A stretch of DNA of 64,000 bases from Streptomyces caeruleatus (lineage in GTDB: Bacteria > Actinomycetota > Actinomycetes > Streptomycetales > Streptomycetaceae): assembly GCF_001514235.1 (NCBI RefSeq), contig NZ_KQ948927.1, forward strand, positions 257,813 through 321,812, written 5' to 3'. A model generated the notes under the pieces. The model saw nothing but the letters and a program-made list of their open reading frames with translations. It did no database searches and was not told where the DNA came from. This document shows positions 55,012 through 62,106 of the stretch, piece after piece. Made by a program: the position numbers and the translations under genes. Numbering within the stretch: the stretch's first letter is position 1; each line of letters begins with the position of its first letter.

Positions 55012-55626
55012 TCAGCCGGACCGCTGGGTCACCGTCTGCCCGAGCCGTTTCTCGGCCCGCCGTTCGGCCCTGCGGCGCAGGAAGCGACGGATCCGCGAGA
55101 CGAGGAAGAGAAGCAGCAGCAGGCCGGCGAGCAGCAGGGTGCCCGCGATGACCGCGGCGGCGACGGGGTAGAAGATCGCGAGGGTGATGAGGGCGCCGAC
55201 CCCGAGATCCTCGGCGATGCTCACCACGATGTTGCTGAACGGCTCCGGCGAGGTGTTGACCGCCATCCGTGTCCCGGCCTTGACCAGGTGGCTGACCAGC
55301 GCCGTGGAACCGCCGACCGCGCCCGCCACCAGCTCCGGCAGCGACCCGCTCTGCCCGGCGAGCAGTGCCGCGACGACCGCGCCGGCCACCGGCCGGACCA
55401 CCGTGTGCACCGAGTCCCACGCCGAGTCCACGTACGGGATCTTGTCGGCGACGGCCTCGCACAGGAAGAGCACACCAGCCGCGATCAGTACGTCGGGCCG
55501 TTGCAGCGCCTCGGGCACCTCGTCGCTCAGCCCGGTCGCGCCGAACACGCCGAGCAGCAGGACCACGGCGTAGGAGTTGATGCCGCTGGCCCAGGCGCTG
55601 GTGAAGATCAAGGGAAGTATGGACAC
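55012..55626 (-). CDS. DUF4126 integral membrane protein
   Basis: 204 residues with about five or six helices and a basic tail (RRFLRRRAERRAEKR). The ASGINSYAVVLLLGVFGATGL start and AGAVGGSTALVSHLVKAGTR are typical of DUF4126. GTG 55626 is preceded at 7 nt by TACGAT (complement of 55634-55639), again leaderless-like. A possible MacR operator lies 56 bp upstream. The function is unknown. Confidence 0.85.
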   Translation of the reverse strand: MSILPLIFTSAWASGINSYAVVLLLGVFGATGLSDEVPEALQRPDVLIAAGVLFLCEAVADKIPYVDSAWDSVHTVVRPVAGAVVAALLAGQSGSLPELVAGAVGGSTALVSHLVKAGTRMAVNTSPEPFSNIVVSIAEDLGVGALITLAIFYPVAAAVIAGTLLLAGLLLLLFLVSRIRRFLRRRAERRAEKRLGQTVTQRSG

Positions 55627-55681
55627 GGACGCGATCGTAACCAGTGGGCGACGGACGGTCCTGGGGATGAGTGCGCAGGCC

Positions 55682-55697
55682 TGAGTACGCGTACCTA
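55682..55697. promoter_or_regulatory. MacR-box-like site upstream of the DUF4126 gene
   Basis: TGAGTACGCGTACCTA resembles the MacR consensus TGAGTACnnGTACTCA as I recall it: the left arm is perfect and the right arm keeps GTAC. A second half site, TGAGTAC, follows at 55708-55714. Confidence 0.35.
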
Positions 55698-56010
55698 GCC
55701 GGTGAGATGAGTACGCGCGCGGATGGGGGCCGACCTGCGTGAACGAGAGAGTGGAGGCACGGAGAAGGGGTTCGGCTCCGGCACCGGCGACACGGGGCGC
55801 CGGAACGGAGCTACCCCGGATCCGCTCCTTCCGCCGGCCAGGCGTCGGCGGGAGCGAGACCGGGGGACCCGGGGGAACACCGAACGGGGGCCCGGCGGGG
55901 GGATCACGGGGGAGTACGGGGGAAACGGGGTACGGGGGAGCACGAGAAGGCGCCGGTTCGACAGTGGCCCGCGGGGGACGCGGCCACTTCGGACCGGCGC
56001 TTTCGTCTGC
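55698..56010. other. Non-coding GC-rich spacer with a dense G-run array
   Basis: No convincing gene lies between the DUF4126 and TetR genes. Within 55862-55938 the plus strand has eight runs of 4-6 G in 77 nt; the last five are separated by loops of only 3-5 nt, ideal for G-quadruplex formation. Confidence 0.7.
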
Positions 56011-56640
56011 TCAGCGGCGCCCGCTCACCCGGCCCTGCAACAGCCGGGACAACGCCGAGTGCACGTCGTCCAAGGAGCGCTCCGGCTGGAACGACTTCCA
56101 GTCGAGCGCGGCCACCAGGACCATGCCGACCAGTGCGGAGGCGGTCAGCGCGACGTCGATCTCCTCGCTGAACTCGCCGTTCTCCACGCCCTCGCGCAGT
56201 ACGCCCTCGACGACCGCCACGGCCTGCTGGCGGACCACCATCAGCGTGGACTGCCAGGTCCGGTTCGTCCGCCACAGCTCGGCGACGTAGAGCTGAGTGA
56301 AGGACGGGTAGCGGTCGATGAAGACGAGGCCCGCGCGGACCATCGCGTCCAGGGCGTCGACCTTGGTGCCGCCGTCCCGGGCGGTCCGCTCGGCCGCCTC
56401 CCGGAGGGAGGCGGTGAGAAGGCCCACTCCGTGACGCAACAGCTCCTCGAAGAGGACCGACTTGCTCGCGAAGTTGTAGTAGACCGTGCCCTTCGCCACC
56501 CCGGCCCGCTCGGCGATCTCGTCAACGGTGGTGGCGGAGAAGCCCTGTTCGGCGATGAGGGTGACGGCTGCCTCGTAGAGCTTCTGCCGGGTGGCCTCAC
56601 GGCGCGTGCTGCCGCCCGACGCGGCGTTGCTGCTTTCCAT
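56011..56640 (-). CDS. TetR-family transcriptional regulator
   Basis: 209 residues with the TetR helix-turn-helix at about 15-60 (LYEAAVTLIAEQGFSATTVDEIAERAGVAKGTVYYNF in outline) and a helical ligand domain. It lies 23 bp downstream of the YhgE/Pip gene, as last gene of the operon. The ACTGACTGGTCAGT palindrome at 59503-59516 is a likely autoregulatory operator. The inducer is unknown. Confidence 0.92.
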   Translation of the reverse strand: MESSNAASGGSTRREATRQKLYEAAVTLIAEQGFSATTVDEIAERAGVAKGTVYYNFASKSVLFEELLRHGVGLLTASLREAAERTARDGGTKVDALDAMVRAGLVFIDRYPSFTQLYVAELWRTNRTWQSTLMVVRQQAVAVVEGVLREGVENGEFSEEIDVALTASALVGMVLVAALDWKSFQPERSLDDVHSALSRLLQGRVSGRR

Positions 56641-56663
56641 GGCCCTGATTGTCCCGCGCGCGC

Positions 56664-58748
56664 TCACAGGGTCAGCTCCGGGTGCAGCCGGTCGAGCGTC
56701 CACACCTGCCGGCGCCGGGCCGACAGCGCGGTCAGCGCGACGGCGCCCGCGGTGAAGGCGGCGAGCACCACGCACGCGTGCCACACCGGTTCGAGACCGC
56801 CGCCCGTGATGAGCCTCCTGAGTGCCTCCACGACGTAGCTCATCGGCAGGAAGGGGTGGAGCGCGTTGAAGAAGCCCGGGCTGGTCTGTACGGGGTACGT
56901 GCCGCCCGCGGACGTCAACTGGAGCATCAGCAGGGCCAGGACGAGGATCCGGCCCGCCGCGCCGAAGCGGGCGTTCAGCCACTGCACGATCGCCGAGAAG
57001 CAGGCCGTCACCAGGAACAGGAAGCCCACCGTGCCGGCCGCTCGTGCCATCTGAAGGCCGATGGCCCAGTGCAGCACAGACATCAGCGCCACGGTCTGGA
57101 GGATCCCGATCGCCACCACGGGCAGCCAGCCGGCCAGCGCGATCCGCCAGGCGGAGGCGCCCGCGGCGAGCGCGCGCCGGTTCATCGGGGAGATCAGCAT
57201 GTACGCCACCATCGCGCCCACCCACAGGGACAGCGGGATGAAGTACGGGGCGAACCCGGTGCCGTAGTTGGCCGCCTTGTGCATGTCCCGGGAGACGAGC
57301 TGGACCGGGTCGGACATGACCTCGGTGCGCTGCTCGCGGGCCTTCTTGTCGTAGTCGGGAATCTGTTCGGCGCCGTCGTGCAGCCCGTCCGAGAGCTTCC
57401 CGGAGCCGTCGACGAGCTTGTAGATGCCGCCGTTGAGGTCGACCGCGCCGGTCTTGAGCTCGCCCACGCCGGTGTCCAGGTCCGCCGCGCCGGACTTGGC
57501 CCCGCCGAGGCCGGAGTGCAGCTTCTTGGCGCCCGCGGCGACCTTGGCTGCGCCCTGGTTCAGCTTGTTGATCCGGGTGACGGCGTCGTCGAGGTCCTCG
57601 GAGAGGCGCGGCGCCCGGTCGGCGAGTGCCTGCGACTGCTTCTGGAGGGTGGCGAGGTTCTTGTCGAGCTTCTTCAGGTCGCCGTCGTGGTCGGCGATCA
57701 GGGTGTTGAGGTCGTCGGCGATCGTCGCGACGTCCGCGGCCGAGCTCTTGGCCTTCTTCAGGTCGGCGCAGGCCGGGTCGGGCAGGACCGCCTTCTCGCA
57801 ACGCGCCTCGTAGACGCCGTTCAGCACGGCGGAGGCCGCGTGGGCGCCCTTGGCGGCGCCCGGGGCGTGCTCCACCAGGTCGTCGAGGTTGTCGCGGATC
57901 GCCCCGGAGGTGTCGGCGACCAGCTTCGCGGTGTCCCCGATGGTCTTCTCGTTGTCCTGGAAGAACGGGCCGATCTTGTTGTCGACCCCGTTGACCCGGT
58001 CGGCGAGCGTCTGTGTCCCCTCGGCCACCTGCCGGGAGCCGGTCTCCAGGTCGCCCGCGCCCTTGTTGAGCTTCTTCAGACCCGTGGACAGCTTGCCGCT
58101 GCCCTTCTTGGCCTCCTTCAGCCCGTCGGCGAGGTCCTTGGAGCCCTTCTCCGCCTTCCCGATGCCGCCTTCGAGCCGGTCGGCACCGGACGCGGCCTTG
58201 ACCGTCGCGCCGTGGATGTCGGAGAACGAGACGAAGATCCGGTCCAGGAACGACCGCGACGCCTTCGTGGACGCGGCCTCGCGCACCTCACTGAAGACCG
58301 TCCGCGAGATCTGCCCGACGATGTAGTTGTTCGCGTCGTTCGTACGCACCTGAAGGGCGCCCGTCTCCGGCGAGTCGCCCGCGCTCGACGCGATCCGCTC
58401 GCTGAAGTCGGCCGGCATGGTCAGCGACAGGTAGTAAGTGCCGTCCTCGACGCCCTTCTCGGCCTCGGCGGCACTCACCTCCCGCCAGTCGAAGACGTCG
58501 CTCTCGCGCAGCCCCTTGGTGATGTCGTCGCCGGCGGTGAGTTCCTTGTCGCCGGCCTTCGCCCCCTTGTCGTCGTTCACGAGGGCCACGGGGATGCGGT
58601 CGAGACGGCCGTACGGGTCCCAGAACGACCACAGGTACAGGGCGCCGTACAGCAGGGGCAGCACCAGCAGCGCGACCAGGGCGGCGCGCGGCAGCTTCCC
58701 CCGGCCGAAGCGCCTCAGTTCAAGCGCGGCCAGCCTCGGCGAGCGCAT
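56664..58748 (-). CDS. YhgE/Pip-family membrane protein
   Basis: 694 residues. One N-terminal helix (about 22-40), a long extracytoplasmic region with coiled coil and glycine-punctuated X-heptad-like repeats (ADGLKEAKKGSGKLSTGLKK, DLETGSRQVAEG) and about five or six C-terminal helices similar to ABC-2 permeases. This is the YhgE/Pip (phage infection protein) architecture, related to EsaA. ATG 58748 with AAGGAGG 6 nt upstream decides the start. It overlaps the ATP-binding gene by 29 bp, so the two are translated together. Confidence 0.92.
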   Translation of the reverse strand: MRSPRLAALELRRFGRGKLPRAALVALLVLPLLYGALYLWSFWDPYGRLDRIPVALVNDDKGAKAGDKELTAGDDITKGLRESDVFDWREVSAAEAEKGVEDGTYYLSLTMPADFSERIASSAGDSPETGALQVRTNDANNYIVGQISRTVFSEVREAASTKASRSFLDRIFVSFSDIHGATVKAASGADRLEGGIGKAEKGSKDLADGLKEAKKGSGKLSTGLKKLNKGAGDLETGSRQVAEGTQTLADRVNGVDNKIGPFFQDNEKTIGDTAKLVADTSGAIRDNLDDLVEHAPGAAKGAHAASAVLNGVYEARCEKAVLPDPACADLKKAKSSAADVATIADDLNTLIADHDGDLKKLDKNLATLQKQSQALADRAPRLSEDLDDAVTRINKLNQGAAKVAAGAKKLHSGLGGAKSGAADLDTGVGELKTGAVDLNGGIYKLVDGSGKLSDGLHDGAEQIPDYDKKAREQRTEVMSDPVQLVSRDMHKAANYGTGFAPYFIPLSLWVGAMVAYMLISPMNRRALAAGASAWRIALAGWLPVVAIGILQTVALMSVLHWAIGLQMARAAGTVGFLFLVTACFSAIVQWLNARFGAAGRILVLALLMLQLTSAGGTYPVQTSPGFFNALHPFLPMSYVVEALRRLITGGGLEPVWHACVVLAAFTAGAVALTALSARRRQVWTLDRLHPELTL

Positions 58749-59484
58749 CGGCGGCCTCCTTTCCATCGGATTGCGGGGCGGCGGTCTTCGGGGCGGTGGA
58801 CACCTTGACGGCGCCGTCGGGTGCCTCGCTGCACACCGCCACGACCGTCGTCCCGGCCTCGGCGATCGACTTCAACAGCGCCCAGGCCTCGGCCCGTTCG
58901 GCGTCCGAGAGCTTGAGGTCGGTGTCGTCGACGCCGAGCACGCGCGGGTTCGCGATCAGGGCCAGCGCGATCGACAGCCGCAGCGCCTCCAGCCGCTCCA
59001 GATCCCGTACAGCCGTACGGGAGCTCTTGGGCAGGGACTCCAGGTCCAGGCCCGCCGTCCTCAGCGCCGCGTCGATCCGCCGCCGCTCCTCGCCACCGCG
59101 CTCGCCCCGCCGGCGCAGCAGCCCGCGCACCGAGTCGCCGAACCGCCGCTGAAGCAGCGCACGTTCGTGGAGGTGCTCGGCGACGGTCAGGGCCGGATCC
59201 AGGTCGGTCACACCCGGAACGTGGGCCAGGGCGCTCACCCGCCGCACCGCCGCCATGCGCCTGGGCAGCCCCGCGTCGCCGACGGCGGCGGAGCCCTCCG
59301 TGGGCTTCATGCGTCCCGTGAGCGCGAGCAGCAGACACGTACGGCCCGTACCGGACGGCCCCTCGATCGTGATCAGCGAACCGGCCTCCGCCTCGAAGGA
59401 GACCCCGCGGAACGCCCATCCGCGTGGCCCTTCGAGCCCGAGGCCGTGGGCCGTGACGCCGGATGCGGCCACGGTTCCCCCCAT
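58720..59484 (-). CDS. Degenerate ABC-type ATP-binding protein
   Basis: 254 residues. Walker A is GPSGTGRT (42-49), with R48 in place of the catalytic lysine. A Walker B-like VLGVDDTD follows, with Asp where ABC proteins carry the catalytic Glu, and the signature LSGGQ is replaced by RDLERLEALRLS. It looks like a nucleotide-binding partner of the overlapping YhgE/Pip protein but is probably poor in hydrolysis. The operator-like palindrome 19 bp upstream suggests TetR control. Confidence 0.82.
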   Translation of the reverse strand: MGGTVAASGVTAHGLGLEGPRGWAFRGVSFEAEAGSLITIEGPSGTGRTCLLLALTGRMKPTEGSAAVGDAGLPRRMAAVRRVSALAHVPGVTDLDPALTVAEHLHERALLQRRFGDSVRGLLRRRGERGGEERRRIDAALRTAGLDLESLPKSSRTAVRDLERLEALRLSIALALIANPRVLGVDDTDLKLSDAERAEAWALLKSIAEAGTTVVAVCSEAPDGAVKVSTAPKTAAPQSDGKEAADALAEAGRA

Positions 59485-59502
59485 CCCTGCCCCCTTATTT
59501 GA

Positions 59503-59516
59503 ACTGACTGGTCAGT
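59503..59516. promoter_or_regulatory. TetR-type operator
   Basis: ACTGAC-TG-GTCAGT, perfect 6-bp arms, lies 19 bp upstream of the ABC/YhgE/TetR operon. Confidence 0.65.
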
Positions 59517-59649
59517 GCAAAAACTAGCCCGAATGCTCGATCGATGCAAAAGCGCAGGTCAGAACGGATTGTCAGTGCCATACCCCACGATGGGCACATA
59601 CGGCATCCCGTAGCGGGCATGCCGTCACACAGACGACAGGAGGTTCGTC

Positions 59650-60222
59650 ATGGCCAGCTATCACGCGGCAGCCGCCCGTCGGCGCGGCGCCGCCGGCCCT
59701 GCCCCCTCACTGACCGGCCCGGCGAGCGATGTGCACCCCGTGCTCCGCCGGGCCACGGCCCCGCCCGCCGCCCTCGACCTGCTCGCCCAGGCCCGTGCCG
59801 GACTGGACGAGGCCGCCGTTCTGGAAACTCCGAACGAGCGCTATGCCACAGCTCATCTCTCCGCCCTGCGCACAGCCGCCGCCGTACTCGCCGCACGGGG
59901 GCGCCCGGAACCCACGTCCAAGCGCCGGGCCCGGATCAGGAGCGCGTGGGAAGTGCTCCCCGAGATCGCGCCCGAACTCGCCGAGTGGAGCGCGCTGTTC
60001 GCCTCCGGGGCCCGGCGCCGCGCCCGGGCCGAGGCGGGCATCCAGGGCGCGGCCAGCCGCCGGGACGCAGACGACCTGATACGCGACGTGGCGATGTTCC
60101 TGCGCCTCGTCGAGCGGATGCTGGTGCTCCAGCCGGTCCTGCCCCAGCCACGAACGGACGCGGACGGGGAGGAGGGCGTGGGCTCGCGTCACGCGCGCGA
60201 CGACATGCCGGACGCCGGCTGA
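59650..60222 (+). CDS. SAV_6107-family HEPN-domain protein
   Basis: 190 residues. A helical core (about 35-165) of the HEPN fold: ALDLLAQARAGLDEAAVLETPNERYATAHLSALRTAAAVLA in outline. It matches, from memory, the actinobacterial SAV_6107 family. No MNT nucleotidyltransferase partner is adjacent, and a canonical RX4-6H RNase motif was not clear. GGAGG lies before the ATG. The function is unknown. Confidence 0.82.
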   Translation: MASYHAAAARRRGAAGPAPSLTGPASDVHPVLRRATAPPAALDLLAQARAGLDEAAVLETPNERYATAHLSALRTAAAVLAARGRPEPTSKRRARIRSAWEVLPEIAPELAEWSALFASGARRRARAEAGIQGAASRRDADDLIRDVAMFLRLVERMLVLQPVLPQPRTDADGEEGVGSRHARDDMPDAG

Positions 60223-60234
60223 CGGCGAAACAGC

Positions 60235-60252
60235 CGGACCGGGGCCGGTCCG
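60235..60252 (+). terminator. GC-rich hairpin after the HEPN gene
   Basis: CGGACCGG pairs with CCGGTCCG almost without a loop (effective loop in the centre). It lies 13 bp past the stop codon. Confidence 0.5.
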
Positions 60253-60421
60253 TCGGAGGGGACGGGCGGCGTCGCGCGGCACCGCGATGGCCGGTCGCGC
60301 CGCCGCAGGCAATAGGGTGGAGGGCGCCTGAAGCCTTCCCACCCCGCGTGACCCTGGCCGGGGAGGCAGCCCGTTCGCTCCGCCGTGCAAGTGGCGGTGC
60401 CGCGCCGAGGAGTCAACTGCC

Positions 60422-61192
60422 GTGTCGGACCCTATGCGGCCCCGCGCCGCCCTCCGTACCGCCGTGGTCTGGGAGGTCCTCCAGGACGCCCTGGACCGCC
60501 GTGTGAAGGCCACGGGTCGCCAGGCGCTCGACGTCCTCGACACCGGCGGCGGCAGCGGCAACTTCGCGGTGCCCCTCGCCCGCCTCGGCCACCGCGTCAC
60601 CGTGGTGGACCCCAGCCCGAACGCGCTCTTCGCCCTGGAGCGGCGCGCCGCCGAGGCCGAAGTCGCCGACCGGGTGAAGGGCGTCCAGGGCGACGCGCAC
60701 GGCCTCTTCGACGTGGTCGAGCGCGGCGGGTACGACGTCGTGCTGTGCCACGGCGTCCTGGAGTACGTCGACGACCCCGCCGAGGGTGTCCGCAACGCGG
60801 TGGCCGCCCTGCGCGCCGAGGGCGTCCTCAGTCTGCTCGCCGCCGGTCTCGGGGGAGCGGTGCTGGCGCGGGCCCTCGCCGGTCACTTCAAGGAGGCCAA
60901 GCAGGCCCTCCAGGACCCGGACGGCCGCTGGGGCCAGGGCGACCCGGTGCCGCGCCGGTTCACCGCCGAGCAGCTCACGGCACTGGTCGAGGGCGCCGGC
61001 CTCGCCGTCGGCGCCGTGCACGGTGTCCGCGTCTTCGCCGACCTCGTGCCCGGGGTCCTGGTGGACACCGAGCCCGGCGCCCTGGAGGCGCTGCTGAAGC
61101 TGGAGGAGGCGGCCGCCGAGCTGCCCGCCTTCCACTCGGTGGCCACCCAGCTGCACGTGCTCGGCGAGACGGGGGAGACCGCCGGGGCCTGA
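60422..61192 (+). CDS. Class I SAM-dependent methyltransferase
   Basis: 256 residues with motif I LDTGGGSGNFAVPLARLGH, the acidic loop VVDPS, GVQGDAHGLFD and LCHGVLEYVDDPA. The substrate is not evident; it resembles small-molecule methyltransferases next to the cell-division cluster. GTG 60422 has GAGGAG 10 nt upstream; ATG 60434 is an alternative. The roughly 100-nt leader after TAGGGT (60313-60318) could be structured (CGCC-GTGCAAGT-GGCG stem), but I cannot name a class. Confidence 0.88.
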   Translation: MSDPMRPRAALRTAVVWEVLQDALDRRVKATGRQALDVLDTGGGSGNFAVPLARLGHRVTVVDPSPNALFALERRAAEAEVADRVKGVQGDAHGLFDVVERGGYDVVLCHGVLEYVDDPAEGVRNAVAALRAEGVLSLLAAGLGGAVLARALAGHFKEAKQALQDPDGRWGQGDPVPRRFTAEQLTALVEGAGLAVGAVHGVRVFADLVPGVLVDTEPGALEALLKLEEAAAELPAFHSVATQLHVLGETGETAGA

Positions 61193-61493
61193 GCCGCCCG
61201 CCGTGCCGTCCGTCGGCGGACCTCGGGAGCGCGCCGTTGATCAGGGACTTGGCTGCACATGGAGTACGCCACAGGCCCCCCGATCGGACGCCGGGCGCCG
61301 TATGATCGAGGGAGACCGTTCCGGCATGACGGGTCGGCCGCTGGGGAATGCAGATCTCAGTGAGCCGGGACGTCCATGGCGGAGCCCGGTTGGCCAATTG
61401 GCGTAGAGGGGCGGGTTTCACGGGGGCGATTCCCTGCCTATCCTGAAGGGACCCCCCGGGTCGCCCCGGCGACTGCACGATGAGGAGGACTCC
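61193..61493 (+). other. Non-coding region upstream of the DUF3040 gene
   Basis: 301 bp. It contains TATGAT at 61301-61306 and TATCCT at 61438-61443 as possible -10 boxes, and a TTGGCCAATTGGC palindrome-like stretch near 61391. A 26-codon frame from ATG 61326 to 61406 lacks a Shine-Dalgarno and is probably not a gene. Confidence 0.5.
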
Positions 61494-61886
61494 GTGCCGC
61501 TCTCGGAGCACGAGCAGCGAATGCTCGAGCAGATGGAGCGAGCGCTGTACGCCGAAGATCCCAAGTTCGCGACAGCGCTTGAGGGAAGCGGGCTGCGTAC
61601 GTACACCCGGCGACGGGTCTACCAGGCGGTCGCGGGCTTCCTCGTAGGTATCGCGCTCCTCATGGCTGGAATGGTCGCCAAGCAGGTCTGGCTCAGTGTG
61701 GTGGGCTTCCTCGTCATGCTGGGCTGTGCGGTACTCGCCGTGACCGGCTGGCGCAAGGCCCCCAAGCCGGGCGAACAGCCCGCCGGCGGTCAGCAGGCCC
61801 GCCGCCAGCCACGCCAGAAGCGCTCCATGATGGACCGCATCGAAGAGCGCTGGCAGCGCCGCCGCGACGAACAGGGCGGCCATTAG
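61494..61886 (+). CDS. DUF3040 membrane protein
   Basis: 130 residues: acidic amphipathic start (PLSEHEQRMLEQMERALYAEDPKFA), two membrane helices (about 43-88) and a basic Gln/Arg tail. These are the features of DUF3040 proteins found near mraZ and the division cluster in actinobacteria. GTG 61494 has TGAGGAGG just upstream. The function is unknown. Confidence 0.9.
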   Translation: MPLSEHEQRMLEQMERALYAEDPKFATALEGSGLRTYTRRRVYQAVAGFLVGIALLMAGMVAKQVWLSVVGFLVMLGCAVLAVTGWRKAPKPGEQPAGGQQARRQPRQKRSMMDRIEERWQRRRDEQGGH

Positions 61887-62060
61887 CTCGACAAGCAGCT
61901 CCCATACCGACGCAGGGGGTGACCACCGGTGGGTGGCCACCCCCTGACGTATGCCTGGACGAATGCCTGGATGCCTGGGCGAATGACTGGACGTACGCCT
62001 GACTCCTGCTGACCTGTTCCTGCACTGACGTGGTGCTGGGCCGGAGCAGTGAAGGCTTCC

Positions 62061-62095
62061 GGGGGCGGGGAGGGGCCAGGCCCCTCCCCGCCCCC
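62061..62095. terminator. Bidirectional terminator between DUF3040 and transglutaminase genes
   Basis: A 17-bp GC-only stem (62061-62077 with 62079-62095) around a single base lies between convergent stop codons. Confidence 0.85.
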
Positions 62096-62106
62096 TCAGC
62101 CCACCG

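Noticed and set aside
55739..56290. Plus-strand frame of 183 codons across the G-rich spacer
   Set aside because: Gly/Arg/Pro-rich composition, no family resemblance and overlap with the antisense TetR gene.
61326..61406. 26-codon peptide gene upstream of the DUF3040 gene
   Set aside because: No Shine-Dalgarno or recognisable sequence; a frame of this size arises by chance in GC-rich DNA.
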